A model generated the notes under the pieces. That model ran no database searches. It saw only the letters and a program-made list of their open reading frames with translations, and was not told the DNA's origin. Shown here one piece after another: positions 37,426 through 46,021 of a DNA stretch of 64,000 nt. The DNA is from an uncultured Sphingomonas sp. (GTDB lineage: Bacteria; Pseudomonadota; Alphaproteobacteria; Sphingomonadales; Sphingomonadaceae): positions 39,134 through 103,133 of the forward strand of contig CAJYIX010000025.1 of NCBI GenBank assembly GCA_913775315.1, written 5' to 3'. Each line of letters starts with the position of its first letter. Within the stretch, counting starts at the first letter, position 1. The position numbers and the translations under genes were made by a program.

Positions 37426-37444
37426 CCGATCGCCGCGGCGGGGA

Positions 37445-38587
37445 TCAGCGAGCCACCTCGCGCCCGCCGCGGCACACCGGCCCCGCTTTGGCGCCGGCAC
37501 CGCCCAGCGCCCAGCCGATCGCGTTCTCGAGCAGCGTCACGTTCTTCGCGTCGGCGTAATTTTCCGGCCGATGCCCGATCGCCGAGTAGAAGGAGCGGCC
37601 GTTGCCGACGCAGCGGCTCCAGGCGATCGGGTGGTCGCCCATCGCCAGCCGGCCCGGCTTGTAGCTCGCCTCGTCGAGCGCCAGCAGCACGTGGACGCCC
37701 TTGTCCCGCGGATTGGCGGTGAACGAATACCATTCCTCGTTCAGTGCCCAGCCGGTGCCGAGCCCCCGCATCAGCGGGCTTTTCGGATCCTCCACCCGGA
37801 TCGTCGCGGTCTGGAACTGCGGATCCATCGGATGACCGGCGAAGCGAGCACTGACCAGCACGTCGGAATACCAGTCCCAGATGTTGCGCGGATCGCCCGC
37901 GGCGCCGTGAAAGCCGACGAAACCGCCGCCCTTCTCAACGAAATCGCGCAGCGCCTGTCGCTGGCGAACGGTCAGCACATCACCGCTCACGTTGTTCCAG
38001 ACGACCGCGCCGAATTGCTTCAGATAGGCGGGCGTGATCGCCCCCGGATTGTCGGTGAACACCGCCTGCCACCCCTTGCGCGCCGCCATCGCCCGCAGCG
38101 CCGCGGTGGCGGCGTTGACCGATGGGGTGTCCTTAAACCCGATGATCCGGTCGAAGACGAGGATCGCGGGCTTGCCCGGCTTCACCCGTTCGGCCGGGGG
38201 CGGGCCGTCGACATAGCGGGCACAGCGCCGCGCCGTCGCCGCGGCATCGATCGGGATCGCCGCCAGCTTCGCCCGCAGGTCCGCCTGCGCCGCCGCCGGC
38301 ATCGCCTTGTAGTCGCCGAGCCCGTCGAGCGACACGATCGCCGAGAAGGTGGGCAGCGTCGTGCCCGACAGGAACGGCGGTATCTTCGCGAGCAGCCCCG
38401 CCTGATCGAGCACTTGCCGCGCGCGAGGATCGATCAGCAGGTCGATCAGCGGCCCGTCGACCGAATAGGGTGTCGTCGCCAGCGGACAGTCGGGCACCGC
38501 GGCGTGCGCCGCCGCGGGCATGGCGGCGGTCGCCAGCCCGATACAGACCGAAAGATCGCGAAGGCGGCGGGGCGTTGCTCGGCTCAT
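37445..38587 (-). CDS. Exported ThuA-domain protein
   Basis: 380 residues with a signal peptide (RLRDLSVCIGLATAAMPAAAHAA) and a two-part mature region. The first ~110 residues have no recognised family (TPYSVDGPLIDLLIDPRARQVLDQAG). The rest is a ThuA/trehalose-utilization-like domain (GKPAILVFDRIIGFKDTPS, FGAVVWNNVSGDVLT, FVEKGGGFVGFHGAAG, HPIAWSRCVGNGRSFYSAIGH). Exported ThuA proteins occur with sugar catabolism, sometimes as hydrolase-like enzymes. GGGAGAGG precedes the ATG at 38587. It converges on the MucR gene with a 19-bp gap. Confidence 0.85.
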   Translation of the reverse strand: MSRATPRRLRDLSVCIGLATAAMPAAAHAAVPDCPLATTPYSVDGPLIDLLIDPRARQVLDQAGLLAKIPPFLSGTTLPTFSAIVSLDGLGDYKAMPAAAQADLRAKLAAIPIDAAATARRCARYVDGPPPAERVKPGKPAILVFDRIIGFKDTPSVNAATAALRAMAARKGWQAVFTDNPGAITPAYLKQFGAVVWNNVSGDVLTVRQRQALRDFVEKGGGFVGFHGAAGDPRNIWDWYSDVLVSARFAGHPMDPQFQTATIRVEDPKSPLMRGLGTGWALNEEWYSFTANPRDKGVHVLLALDEASYKPGRLAMGDHPIAWSRCVGNGRSFYSAIGHRPENYADAKNVTLLENAIGWALGGAGAKAGPVCRGGREVAR

Positions 38588-38766
38588 GTCATCCTCTCCC
38601 TTGCCCGGCGCGCGGGCTTTAGTCGGAGCATAGCCCAGGGTCCGTTCGACGCAACGCCCCTCATTTCGTCGCACACGATCGTCGCTTGCATCGTGACTTG
38701 GCGCATTAAGACAGGCTAAAGCCGCTGCCGCGCCCGGTTTCGCCGGGTCCATTCGACGGAGCGACG

Positions 38767-39453
38767 ATGACCGACCTCGACCCCAGCCTGGATCTTCCGC
38801 GGTGGAAGCGCGTGTGGCTTGGGCTCGACAGCCGCGCGCGGCTCGGCGCACGGCGCGGGCGGATCGACCGCGGCAAGCAGGCGCGGCGCGGCGGCAACGA
38901 CAGCGCGCGCTTCTTTCGCGAGTGGCTCCGCAATCCCGTCGCCACCGCCGCGGTAGCGCCGTCAGGCGAGGCACTGGTCGCGCTCATCACGCGCGAGATC
39001 GGCGACTGGACCGGCCCCGTGCTCGAACTGGGGCCCGGCACCGGCGTCTTCACCCGCGCCCTCGTCGCGCGCGGCGTCGACGAGCGGGACCTGACGCTGG
39101 TCGAGCGCAATCCCGCCTTTGCGCAGCTGCTGCGCGATCGGCATCCGCACGCCTCGATCCTCGTCGCCGATGCGGGCGAGCTCGGCACCGCGATCGCCGC
39201 CGACACGCCGCGCTTCGGCGCGATCGTCTGCGGCCTCGGCCTGCGCAACATGAAGCCCGAGCTGATCGAAGCGATCCTGACCGGGGCGTTCGCGCACATG
39301 GCGCCGGGCGCAGCCTTCTACCTGTTCACCTACGGGCGCCGCTGCTCCGTGCCGGCAGATATCCTGGCGAAACTGGGCCTGACTTCGCGGCGAATCGGCA
39401 TCGCGTATCGCAACCTGCCGCCGGCGTCGGTGTTTCGCCTGACCCGCGGCTGA
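38767..39453 (+). CDS. Class I SAM methyltransferase, PmtA-like (phospholipid N-methyltransferase)
   Basis: 228 residues. RFFREWLRNPVATAAVAPSGEAL and the SAM motif VLELGPGTGVFTRAL, then LVERNPAFA and YLFTYGRRCSVP, resemble alphaproteobacterial PmtA, which methylates phosphatidylethanolamine towards phosphatidylcholine. The basic N-terminal ~45 residues could contact the membrane. SD GGAGCG precedes the ATG. An rRNA-adenine-methyltransferase-like function is less likely given the PmtA-type pattern. Confidence 0.78.
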   Translation: MTDLDPSLDLPRWKRVWLGLDSRARLGARRGRIDRGKQARRGGNDSARFFREWLRNPVATAAVAPSGEALVALITREIGDWTGPVLELGPGTGVFTRALVARGVDERDLTLVERNPAFAQLLRDRHPHASILVADAGELGTAIAADTPRFGAIVCGLGLRNMKPELIEAILTGAFAHMAPGAAFYLFTYGRRCSVPADILAKLGLTSRRIGIAYRNLPPASVFRLTRG

Positions 39454-39498
39454 ACGGTCCGCTCTCCCTTGTCAAATCGCCTTTCGCGCGAGCTGCCG

Positions 39499-39510
39499 GT
39501 CCTATAGGAT
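39499..39510. promoter_or_regulatory. GntR operator 1, directly before the GntR gene
   Basis: GTCCTATAGGAT contains the perfect 10-bp palindrome TCCTATAGGA and differs by one base from the site at 40303. It ends 6 bp before the GntR ATG, so the regulator very probably represses itself. Confidence 0.6.
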
Positions 39511-39516
39511 ACGGCG

Positions 39517-40257
39517 ATGACGATGGGCGAAACGACGATGCGGCACCTTTTGAACGATAACGCCACCCTGGCGGAGGGCGCGGCCCCGCGTTCGCGCACC
39601 AGCCGCCCCGCCGCTGCGCCGACGATGGTGCAGCAGGCCTATGATCATCTGCTCACCGCGCTGATGACGCTTCAGATCGCGCCGGGCGAGCGGATCGCGA
39701 TCGATCAGGTCGCGCGCCGCCTCAACATCTCGCAGACGCCGATCCGCGAGGCGCTGAGCCAGCTCGAGGCCGAGAAGCTCGTCCACAAGATGCCGAACGT
39801 CGGTTACCGGGCGAGCGCGCAGATGACGCGCGAGGAAGTCCGCGACCTCTATACCCTTCGCCAGCTCATCGAACCCTATGCCGCCGCCCGCGCGGCAGAG
39901 GCGATGACCGAGGATGCGGTCGAGGAACTTGAAGCCATCGACCAGGCGATGTCCGGGGTCGAGGACGGCGCGGCGGGCGGCTATTCGCGCTTTGCCGAGG
40001 CCGACGACCAATTGCACCGGCTGATCGCGGCGCTGAGCGGTAATCGCCTGATCGCCGACACCGTCGAGCGGTTGCACGCGCACCTTCACATCTTCCGCGC
40101 TCTCTACAGCACCAATGCCCCGACCGAGGCGGCGGCCGAGCACCGCGCGATCATCGACGCGCTGATCGCCCGCGACGGCGCGGCGGCGAGCGAGGCGGTG
40201 CGCACCCACCTCGAACGGTCGCAACAGCGCATGGACCGCGTCCTCGCCAGCGGATGA
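39517..40257 (+). CDS. GntR-family (FCD) transcriptional regulator of the catabolic island
   Basis: 246 residues. The N-terminal winged HTH (ALMTLQIAPGERIAIDQVARRLNISQTPIREALSQLEAEKLVHKMPNVGYRA) is followed by an FCD effector domain (LYTLRQLIEPYAAARAAE ... HRLIAALSGNRLI ... EHRAIIDALIARDG) whose His residues normally hold a metal and an organic acid. It is probably a repressor released by a hydroxy or dicarboxylic acid. The ATG at 39517 has no Shine-Dalgarno because the operator lies there; a leaderless message or a start at 39538 is possible. Confidence 0.92.
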   Translation: MTMGETTMRHLLNDNATLAEGAAPRSRTSRPAAAPTMVQQAYDHLLTALMTLQIAPGERIAIDQVARRLNISQTPIREALSQLEAEKLVHKMPNVGYRASAQMTREEVRDLYTLRQLIEPYAAARAAEAMTEDAVEELEAIDQAMSGVEDGAAGGYSRFAEADDQLHRLIAALSGNRLIADTVERLHAHLHIFRALYSTNAPTEAAAEHRAIIDALIARDGAAASEAVRTHLERSQQRMDRVLASG

Positions 40258-40272
40258 CGCCGATTTGATCGC

Positions 40273-40314
40273 TTGACACCCGGCGGCTCGCTGCGTACCC
40301 AAATCCTATAGGAT
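40273..40314 (+). promoter_or_regulatory. Promoter with GntR operator 2 before the amidohydrolase operon
   Basis: TTGACA (40273-40278) and TACCCA (40296-40301) are 17 bp apart. Right after, ATCCTATAGGAT (40303-40314) is a perfect 12-bp palindrome covering the expected transcription start, a classic repressor position. The GntR gene lies immediately upstream with a matching site of its own. Confidence 0.65.
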
Positions 40315-40332
40315 AGGAAATTGGAGAGGCGG

Positions 40333-41742
40333 ATGCGGCAGCGACTGCAACGCGGCCCGACAGGGCGACGGATCGGGCGGATCGGTGCCGGTATCGCTAT
40401 CATCGCGCTTCTCGCCTCGGGTGCAAGCGCAGAAACGCTGGTGCTCGAGCATTTCACGCTGATCGACGGCACTGGCCGTGCGGCGCAGCGCGACCAGTCG
40501 CTGATCCTCGTCGACGGCCGCGTGACCGAGGTAGGGCCCGCCGCCCGGATCAAGGCGCCCAAGGGTGCGACGCGCGAGGACCTGACGGGCAAGTTCCTGA
40601 TGCCCGGCATCATCGACAGCCACGTCCACCTCGGCCTCGTCGACGGGATCGAGCAGAGCTTCCCCAAATATTACGACCGCGTCAACGTCGAGCAGCAGTT
40701 GAAGCTTTACGCCGCCTACGGCGTCACCTCGGTCTACACGCTCGGCACCGACGGGGACGAGATCCACACGATCATCGCCGACCAGCGCCGCGTCGGCCGC
40801 ATCAACGGCGCCCGCGCGTTCACCGCGGGGCGCGGCGTCGTCTACAAGGGCAGCTATGGCGGCGTACCCGGCCTCGACCAGCAGGTGTCGACCCCGGCCG
40901 AGACGACGGCGATGGTCCGGCGCGAAGTCGCCAAGGGCGACGATTTCGTCAAATTGTGGATGGACGACGAGTTCGGCGACGTCGCCGAACGCATGCCCTA
41001 TCCGATCAGCAAGGCGGCGATCGACACCGCCCACGCGCTTGGCAAGAAGGCGGTCGGGCACATCTTCTACGACGAAAATGCCGCCGGCCTCGTCGCACAG
41101 GGCGTCGACGGCTTCATGCATCAGGTGCGCGACAAGGCGATCGGGCCGAAGCTGATCGCCGACATGAAGGCCAAGCGGACGTGGCAGCTCGCCTCGACGC
41201 TCAGCCGCGAGGCGTCGTTCACCTACAAGCTCCTCCCCTTCGTCGACGATCCCTTCTTCGCCCGCGGCGTCGCGCCCGCGACGATCGCCGCGCTAAAGAG
41301 CCCCGAACGGCAGGCGCGCCTCGCCGCCGGCAAGCATTTCGGCCAGTATCCGGCGGTGCTCGACATGGCGCTGAAGAACTTCGGTACCATGGCGAAGGCA
41401 GGCATCCCCTATGGCATGGGCACCGACAGCGGGCCGACCGCTCGCTTCCCCGGTTATTTCGCGCACTGGGAATTGGAGCTGATGGTCAAGTCGGGTGTCA
41501 CGCCGCTTCAGGCGCTGACCGCCGCCACCGGCACCAATGCGAAGTTCCTGAACGCCCGCGACATCGGCACGGTGGAGCGCGGCAAATGGGGCGACCTTTT
41601 GGTCCTCGACCGCGATCCCACCACCGACATCCGCAACACGCGCAGCATCCGCGCGGTCTATGTCGCCGGCATCAAGCAGCCGACGATCTGGCAGACCTGC
41701 ACCGGCCGCGCCGCCGACGCCTGCGGCCCGGCGCCGCGATGA
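40333..41742 (+). CDS. Exported amidohydrolase-family enzyme
   Basis: 469 residues. A signal peptide (RIGRIGAGIAIIALLASGASAE) precedes a TIM-barrel amidohydrolase (LMPGIIDSHVHLG with the HxH metal motif, GHIFYDENAAG, GTDSGPTARFPG, then the closing GTVERGKWGDLLVLDRDP beta-sandwich). Such periplasmic enzymes open lactams, lactones or amides; the substrate is not evident. GGAGAGG precedes the ATG at 40333. It is the first gene of the operon controlled by operator 2 and overlaps the MFS gene (ATGA). Confidence 0.87.
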   Translation: MRQRLQRGPTGRRIGRIGAGIAIIALLASGASAETLVLEHFTLIDGTGRAAQRDQSLILVDGRVTEVGPAARIKAPKGATREDLTGKFLMPGIIDSHVHLGLVDGIEQSFPKYYDRVNVEQQLKLYAAYGVTSVYTLGTDGDEIHTIIADQRRVGRINGARAFTAGRGVVYKGSYGGVPGLDQQVSTPAETTAMVRREVAKGDDFVKLWMDDEFGDVAERMPYPISKAAIDTAHALGKKAVGHIFYDENAAGLVAQGVDGFMHQVRDKAIGPKLIADMKAKRTWQLASTLSREASFTYKLLPFVDDPFFARGVAPATIAALKSPERQARLAAGKHFGQYPAVLDMALKNFGTMAKAGIPYGMGTDSGPTARFPGYFAHWELELMVKSGVTPLQALTAATGTNAKFLNARDIGTVERGKWGDLLVLDRDPTTDIRNTRSIRAVYVAGIKQPTIWQTCTGRAADACGPAPR

Positions 41743-43046
41743 CCGATCGCGTGCTGGCACCCCAAGCAACAGCGATCACGCGGGCGCGGCCGACGCGCGC
41801 GCGCCATGTCGTGCTGTGGCTGACGGTGCTGGCCTATCTCATCACCTATATGGACCGCGTCGTCATCGCGACCGCGGCGCCGTCGATCCAGCGCGAGTTC
41901 GGCTTTTCAGACCAGACGCTGGGCTGGGTTTTCGCCTCCTTTTCGATCGCCTATGCGCTGTTCCAGATCCCCGGCGGGTGGCTGGGTGACCGGTTCGGGC
42001 CACGGCGCGCGCTGACCGGTGTCGTCGTCTGGTGGTCGACCTTCACCGCGCTCACCGCCACGACCTTTTCGGCGGGGTCGATGATGGTCACCCGCTTCCT
42101 CTTCGGGATGGGCGAGGCGGGCGCGTTCCCGATCGCCACGCGCAGCCTGTCGCGCTGGATGCTGCCGGCCGAGCGCGGCTGGGCGCAGGGCGTGACGCAT
42201 GCCGGCGCGCGGCTGGGCGGCGCGGTGACGCCGTTCTTCGTCGCCGGCCTGATCGTGGCCTTCGGCTGGCGGATGCCGTTCTTCCTGTTCGCGCTGATCG
42301 GCCTTGCCTGGGCGGCGCTCTGGTTCTGGTATTATCGCGACACCCCGCGTGAGCATCGCTCGGTCAATCCCGGCGAACTCGCGCTGATCGAGGGGGCGCT
42401 GGGCGAGGGCAAGGCGCGAGTCAGCGTGCCGTGGCGCAAGCTGCTTGCCCGGCCGCAGCTCTGGACGCTGTCGGCGATGTATTTCTGCTACGCCTACAGC
42501 ATCAACATCTTCCTCACCTGGTTTCCCAAATATCTCGCCGACGCGCGCGGGTTCGATATCGTCGCCATGGGCATCTTCGCCAGTGCGCCGCTTGCGTCCG
42601 GCGTGGTGGGCGACATGGCCGGCGGCTGGTTCAGCGACCGGCTGGTCGAGCGGGGCGCGGGGCTCAAGATGGGGCGCCGCATCGTCGCTATCGCGGGCTT
42701 CACGATTGCCGCGGTGATGATTCCGCTCGCCGCCGCATCGGAAGAACACGTTGCCAGCATCCTCTTCTTCTGCGTCGCGTTGTTCGGTCTTGAGCTGACG
42801 GTCGGCGTCAGCTGGGCCGTCACACTCGACATCGGCGGCGAATACGCAGGCTCCGTATCGGCGGTGATGAACACGCTCGGCAACAGCGGCGCGGCGATCG
42901 CAGCGGCGGTGACGGGCTATATCGTCGCGGCCAGCGGCTGGTTCGCGGCATTCGCGGTGCTGGCGGTGTTGTGCGTGATCGCCGCGCTCCTCTTCACGCG
43001 CATCGACGCCTCGCGTCCGCTCTACGTCCCGGAGGGTCAGGCATGA
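41739..43046 (+). CDS. MFS transporter, anion:cation symporter type
   Basis: 435 residues with about 12 membrane segments. TYMDRVVIATAAPSIQREFGFSDQTLGWVFASFSIAYALFQIPGGWLGDRFGPRRAL is typical of the ACS family, which takes up organic acids such as hexuronates, phthalates or hydroxy acids with protons. It overlaps the amidohydrolase and subunit-3 genes by 4 bp each, so it is the importer of this pathway's substrate or product. Confidence 0.92.
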   Translation: MTDRVLAPQATAITRARPTRARHVVLWLTVLAYLITYMDRVVIATAAPSIQREFGFSDQTLGWVFASFSIAYALFQIPGGWLGDRFGPRRALTGVVVWWSTFTALTATTFSAGSMMVTRFLFGMGEAGAFPIATRSLSRWMLPAERGWAQGVTHAGARLGGAVTPFFVAGLIVAFGWRMPFFLFALIGLAWAALWFWYYRDTPREHRSVNPGELALIEGALGEGKARVSVPWRKLLARPQLWTLSAMYFCYAYSINIFLTWFPKYLADARGFDIVAMGIFASAPLASGVVGDMAGGWFSDRLVERGAGLKMGRRIVAIAGFTIAAVMIPLAAASEEHVASILFFCVALFGLELTVGVSWAVTLDIGGEYAGSVSAVMNTLGNSGAAIAAAVTGYIVAASGWFAAFAVLAVLCVIAALLFTRIDASRPLYVPEGQA

Positions 43047-43837
43047 CCGACGACGACCGTCCGCGCGCCGACCGGCGCACGATCCTGAAGTTCGCCGGGC
43101 TCGGCATGGGCGCCGCGGCCATGCCGCTCGCCGCGCAGCAGACCGATGCGATCCCGCAACCGGGCGCCGCCCCCGTCCCCGCCCCGCCGTCGCCGCCCAA
43201 GGCGCACGACATGGCCGCCCACATGGCCGCGCCGAAGCCGGCAGGCGACGTGCCCCGCCTCGGCTATGTCTTCCTCGACAGTGAGGAAGCCGCTTTCGTC
43301 GAGGCGTTCGTCGACACGATCATCCCCGCCGACGAATACAGCGCCAAGGGTACCGACCTCGGCGTCGCGACCTTCGTCGATCGCCAGCTCTATTCGGCCT
43401 GGGGCCAGGGGCGGCACATGTATCTTCAAGGCCCCTTTCAGGACGGCACGCCCGAACAGGGATACCAGATGGCGCTCGCCCCCGCGGATATCGTCCGCCA
43501 CGGCATCGCCGACCTCAACGGCTGGGTGCGCAGGACCTATACCGACAACAGTTTCGACACCGTGACCGACGCCCAGCGCATCGAAATCGTCACCGCGCTG
43601 GAAGCGAACAAGGTCGAACTGGCGGCGGTACCGACGCCGGTCTTCTTCAACATGCTTTATCAGCTCGTCACCGACGGCTTCTTCGCCGACCCGCTGCATG
43701 GAGGCAATCGCGGCAAGGCGTCGTGGAAAATGGTCGGCTATCCCGGCGTCGGCGAGATGTACGCCGACAAGATCGCCGAATGGCGTGGGCGCCCGTTCCG
43801 CGTCGACGACCCCCAATCGATCCTGGACCTCAGTTGA
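43043..43837 (+). CDS. Gluconate 2-dehydrogenase subunit 3-like protein, Tat-exported
   Basis: 264 residues. A twin-arginine leader (RADRRTILKFAGLGMGAAAM) and the subunit-3 domain (FLDSEEAAFVEAFVDTIIPADEYSAKGTDLGVATFVDRQL) identify the small gamma subunit of membrane FAD dehydrogenases (gluconate, sorbitol, fructose, alcohol types). It carries the flavoprotein partner through Tat. A His- and Pro-rich linker (~35-70) follows the leader. It overlaps the flavoprotein gene by 1 bp (TGATG). Confidence 0.88.
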   Translation: MTDDDRPRADRRTILKFAGLGMGAAAMPLAAQQTDAIPQPGAAPVPAPPSPPKAHDMAAHMAAPKPAGDVPRLGYVFLDSEEAAFVEAFVDTIIPADEYSAKGTDLGVATFVDRQLYSAWGQGRHMYLQGPFQDGTPEQGYQMALAPADIVRHGIADLNGWVRRTYTDNSFDTVTDAQRIEIVTALEANKVELAAVPTPVFFNMLYQLVTDGFFADPLHGGNRGKASWKMVGYPGVGEMYADKIAEWRGRPFRVDDPQSILDLS

Positions 43838-45615
43838 TGGCGACCAAGCTTCCCCCCGTCGACGTGATCATCGTCGGCTCCGGCTGGACCGGCGGTATCA
43901 TCGCCAAGGAACTGGCGTCGACCGGCCTCAAGATCCTGATGCTCGAGCGTGGCAAATTTCAGGATACCAATCCCGACTTCCTCGCGCCGCAATCGCACGA
44001 CGCGCTGAAATATTCGCGCCGCCTCGACCTGGCGCAGGACCTGTCGAAAGAAACGATCACGTTCCGCAACGACCGCGGCCAGACCGCGCTGCCGATGCGG
44101 CAATATGGATTCTTCATTCCGGGATCGGGCGTCGGCGGGTCGGGCGCGCACTGGTCGGGCCTCACCTGGCGCTGGGCCGAGTGGGAGCACCGGATGCGCT
44201 CCGGCACCGTCGAGAAATACGGACGCCGCCTCATCCCCGAGGACATGACGATCCAGGACTGGCCGATCAGCTACAAGGAGATCGAGCCCTATTACGACCG
44301 CTTCGAAAAGGTCTGCGGCGTGTCGGGCAAGGCGGGCAACCTTCGCGGGAAGATCCAGCCCGGCGGCAACCCGTTCGAGGCGCGGCGACAGAACGAATAT
44401 CCGCTGCCGCCGATGACGCCCAGCCAGAGCATGACGATGTTCGAGGCGGCGACGAAACGACTGGGCCACCACCCCTTCCCGATCCCCGCGTCCAACTGCT
44501 CGGCCGACTACACCAATCCCGACGGCGTCGCGCTCGGCGCGTGCCATTATTGCGGGCACTGCACCAATTACGGGTGCGAGGCGAACGCCAAGGCGAGCCC
44601 GCATTTCGCGATGATCCCGCTGGCGCGCGCCAACAAGGATTTCGAGCTGCGCACCAACGCGATGGTGCTCAAGATCAACCTCGATTCGACGGGCAGGAAG
44701 GCGACCGGCGTCACCTATGCCGACGCGCGCGGGCGCGAGTATGAACAGCCCGCCGACCTCGTCGTCGTCGGCGCGTTCGTGATGAACAACGTCCAGCTGA
44801 TGCTCCTCTCGGGCATCGGCAAGCCCTATGACCCGCAGACGGGCGAGGGCGTGGTCGGCCGCAACTATGCCTATCAGAGCCTTGGCGGCGCGCGCGTCGA
44901 GGTGCCGAAGGACGTGGCGATCAACCCGTTCATGGGATCGGGCGCGCTCGGCACGTGGATCGACGATTTCGCCGCGGACAATTTCGACTTCGCCGAGGCC
45001 GGCTATATCGGCGGCGCTGGCATCAGCGCGGGGCAGAACAGCGGTGATCCCCTCACCTACCGCCCCACCACCCCCGGCGCGCCGCGCTGGGGCGCGGGGT
45101 GGAAGAAGGGGCTGGTCGAGGCGTACCAGCATACGATGAGCGTCGGGTTCCAGGGCGCGGTCATGTCGTACCGTCAGAATTATCTCGACCTCGACCCCAC
45201 CTATCGCGACGCCTGGGGCCGCCCGCTCCTTCGCCTGACCTTCGACTGGCAGGCGAACGAGCAGAAGATCATGGCTGCGACCTTCGCCCATTGCCAGCGC
45301 ATCGCCGGCGAGATCAGCGGCAAGGCGCCCGCCACCGCCACCCCCGGCCGCGCGATGGCGGGGCGGCGGTTCAGCTCGGTCCCATACCAGACCTCGCACA
45401 ATACCGGCGGCGCGGTGTTCGGCGACGATCCGCGGACCAGCGCGGTTAACAAGTACATGCAGTCGTGGGACGTGCCCAACGTGTTCGTGCTGGGCGCGAG
45501 TGCGCTGCCCCAGAATGCCGCGCGCAATCCCACCGGGCCGGTCGGCGCGCTCGCCTTCTGGGCGGCCGATGCGATCCGCGAGAAATATCTGAAGCGCCCC
45601 GGGCGCCTCGTCTGA
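43837..45615 (+). CDS. GMC-family FAD dehydrogenase, large subunit
   Basis: 592 residues. FAD-binding GSGWTGGIIAKELASTG follows VIIV, then FIPGSGVGGSGAHWSG and the C-terminal GMC active-site region (SHNTGGAVFGDDPRTSAVNKYMQ; ALPQNAARNPTGPVGALAFWAAD). CHYCGHCTNYGC (~244) is the Cys cluster seen in the fructose and gluconate dehydrogenase class, where an iron-sulfur centre passes electrons on. With subunit 3 and the next cytochrome it forms a periplasm-facing alcohol, sugar or sugar-acid dehydrogenase feeding the respiratory chain. Confidence 0.9.
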   Translation: MATKLPPVDVIIVGSGWTGGIIAKELASTGLKILMLERGKFQDTNPDFLAPQSHDALKYSRRLDLAQDLSKETITFRNDRGQTALPMRQYGFFIPGSGVGGSGAHWSGLTWRWAEWEHRMRSGTVEKYGRRLIPEDMTIQDWPISYKEIEPYYDRFEKVCGVSGKAGNLRGKIQPGGNPFEARRQNEYPLPPMTPSQSMTMFEAATKRLGHHPFPIPASNCSADYTNPDGVALGACHYCGHCTNYGCEANAKASPHFAMIPLARANKDFELRTNAMVLKINLDSTGRKATGVTYADARGREYEQPADLVVVGAFVMNNVQLMLLSGIGKPYDPQTGEGVVGRNYAYQSLGGARVEVPKDVAINPFMGSGALGTWIDDFAADNFDFAEAGYIGGAGISAGQNSGDPLTYRPTTPGAPRWGAGWKKGLVEAYQHTMSVGFQGAVMSYRQNYLDLDPTYRDAWGRPLLRLTFDWQANEQKIMAATFAHCQRIAGEISGKAPATATPGRAMAGRRFSSVPYQTSHNTGGAVFGDDPRTSAVNKYMQSWDVPNVFVLGASALPQNAARNPTGPVGALAFWAADAIREKYLKRPGRLV

Positions 45616-45631
45616 CCCCTTGGAGATCCTG

Positions 45632-46021
45632 ATGCTTCGCACTTCCATCCTCGCGTTCGGGCTGGCCGGCCTCGGTGCCGCCGCCGCCGCGCTGCCACCC
45701 GCTGCACCGCCGGGCGATGCCGCCAAGGGCAAGACGGTCTTCGCACGCTGCGCCGCCTGTCACGCGGTCGTACCCGGCAAGAACGGTGTCGGCCCCAGCC
45801 TGGCCGGCGTGGTCGGCCGCAAGTCGGGCGCGGTCGCCGGCTATCGCTATTCGCCCGCGATGCAGAAGGCGGGGCTGACCTGGGACGAGGCGACGATTGG
45901 CCGCTTCATCGCCGGCCCGTCGAAGCTGGTCCCCGGCACCAAGATGATGGCCCCGCCGGTCACCAACCCACAGGATCAGGCGAACCTCGTCGCTTACCTC
46001 AAGACGGTTTCGGGCAAGTGA
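45632..46021 (+). CDS. Class I cytochrome c
   Basis: 129 residues: a signal peptide (MLRTSILAFGLAGLGAAAAA), one haem site CAACH and a distal Met in GTKMMAPP, as in mitochondrial-type cytochrome c. It probably takes electrons from the GMC dehydrogenase, in place of the larger triple-haem subunit of other GADH-type enzymes. The ATG at 45632 follows GGAG by 7 bp; an in-frame ATG at 45620 lacks one. Its stop overlaps the GTG of the next gene. Confidence 0.9.
   Translation: MLRTSILAFGLAGLGAAAAALPPAAPPGDAAKGKTVFARCAACHAVVPGKNGVGPSLAGVVGRKSGAVAGYRYSPAMQKAGLTWDEATIGRFIAGPSKLVPGTKMMAPPVTNPQDQANLVAYLKTVSGK

Noticed and set aside
43738-45732. A 664-codon frame antisense to the GMC dehydrogenase
   Set aside because: Same high-GC artefact; low-complexity translation and no ribosome site.
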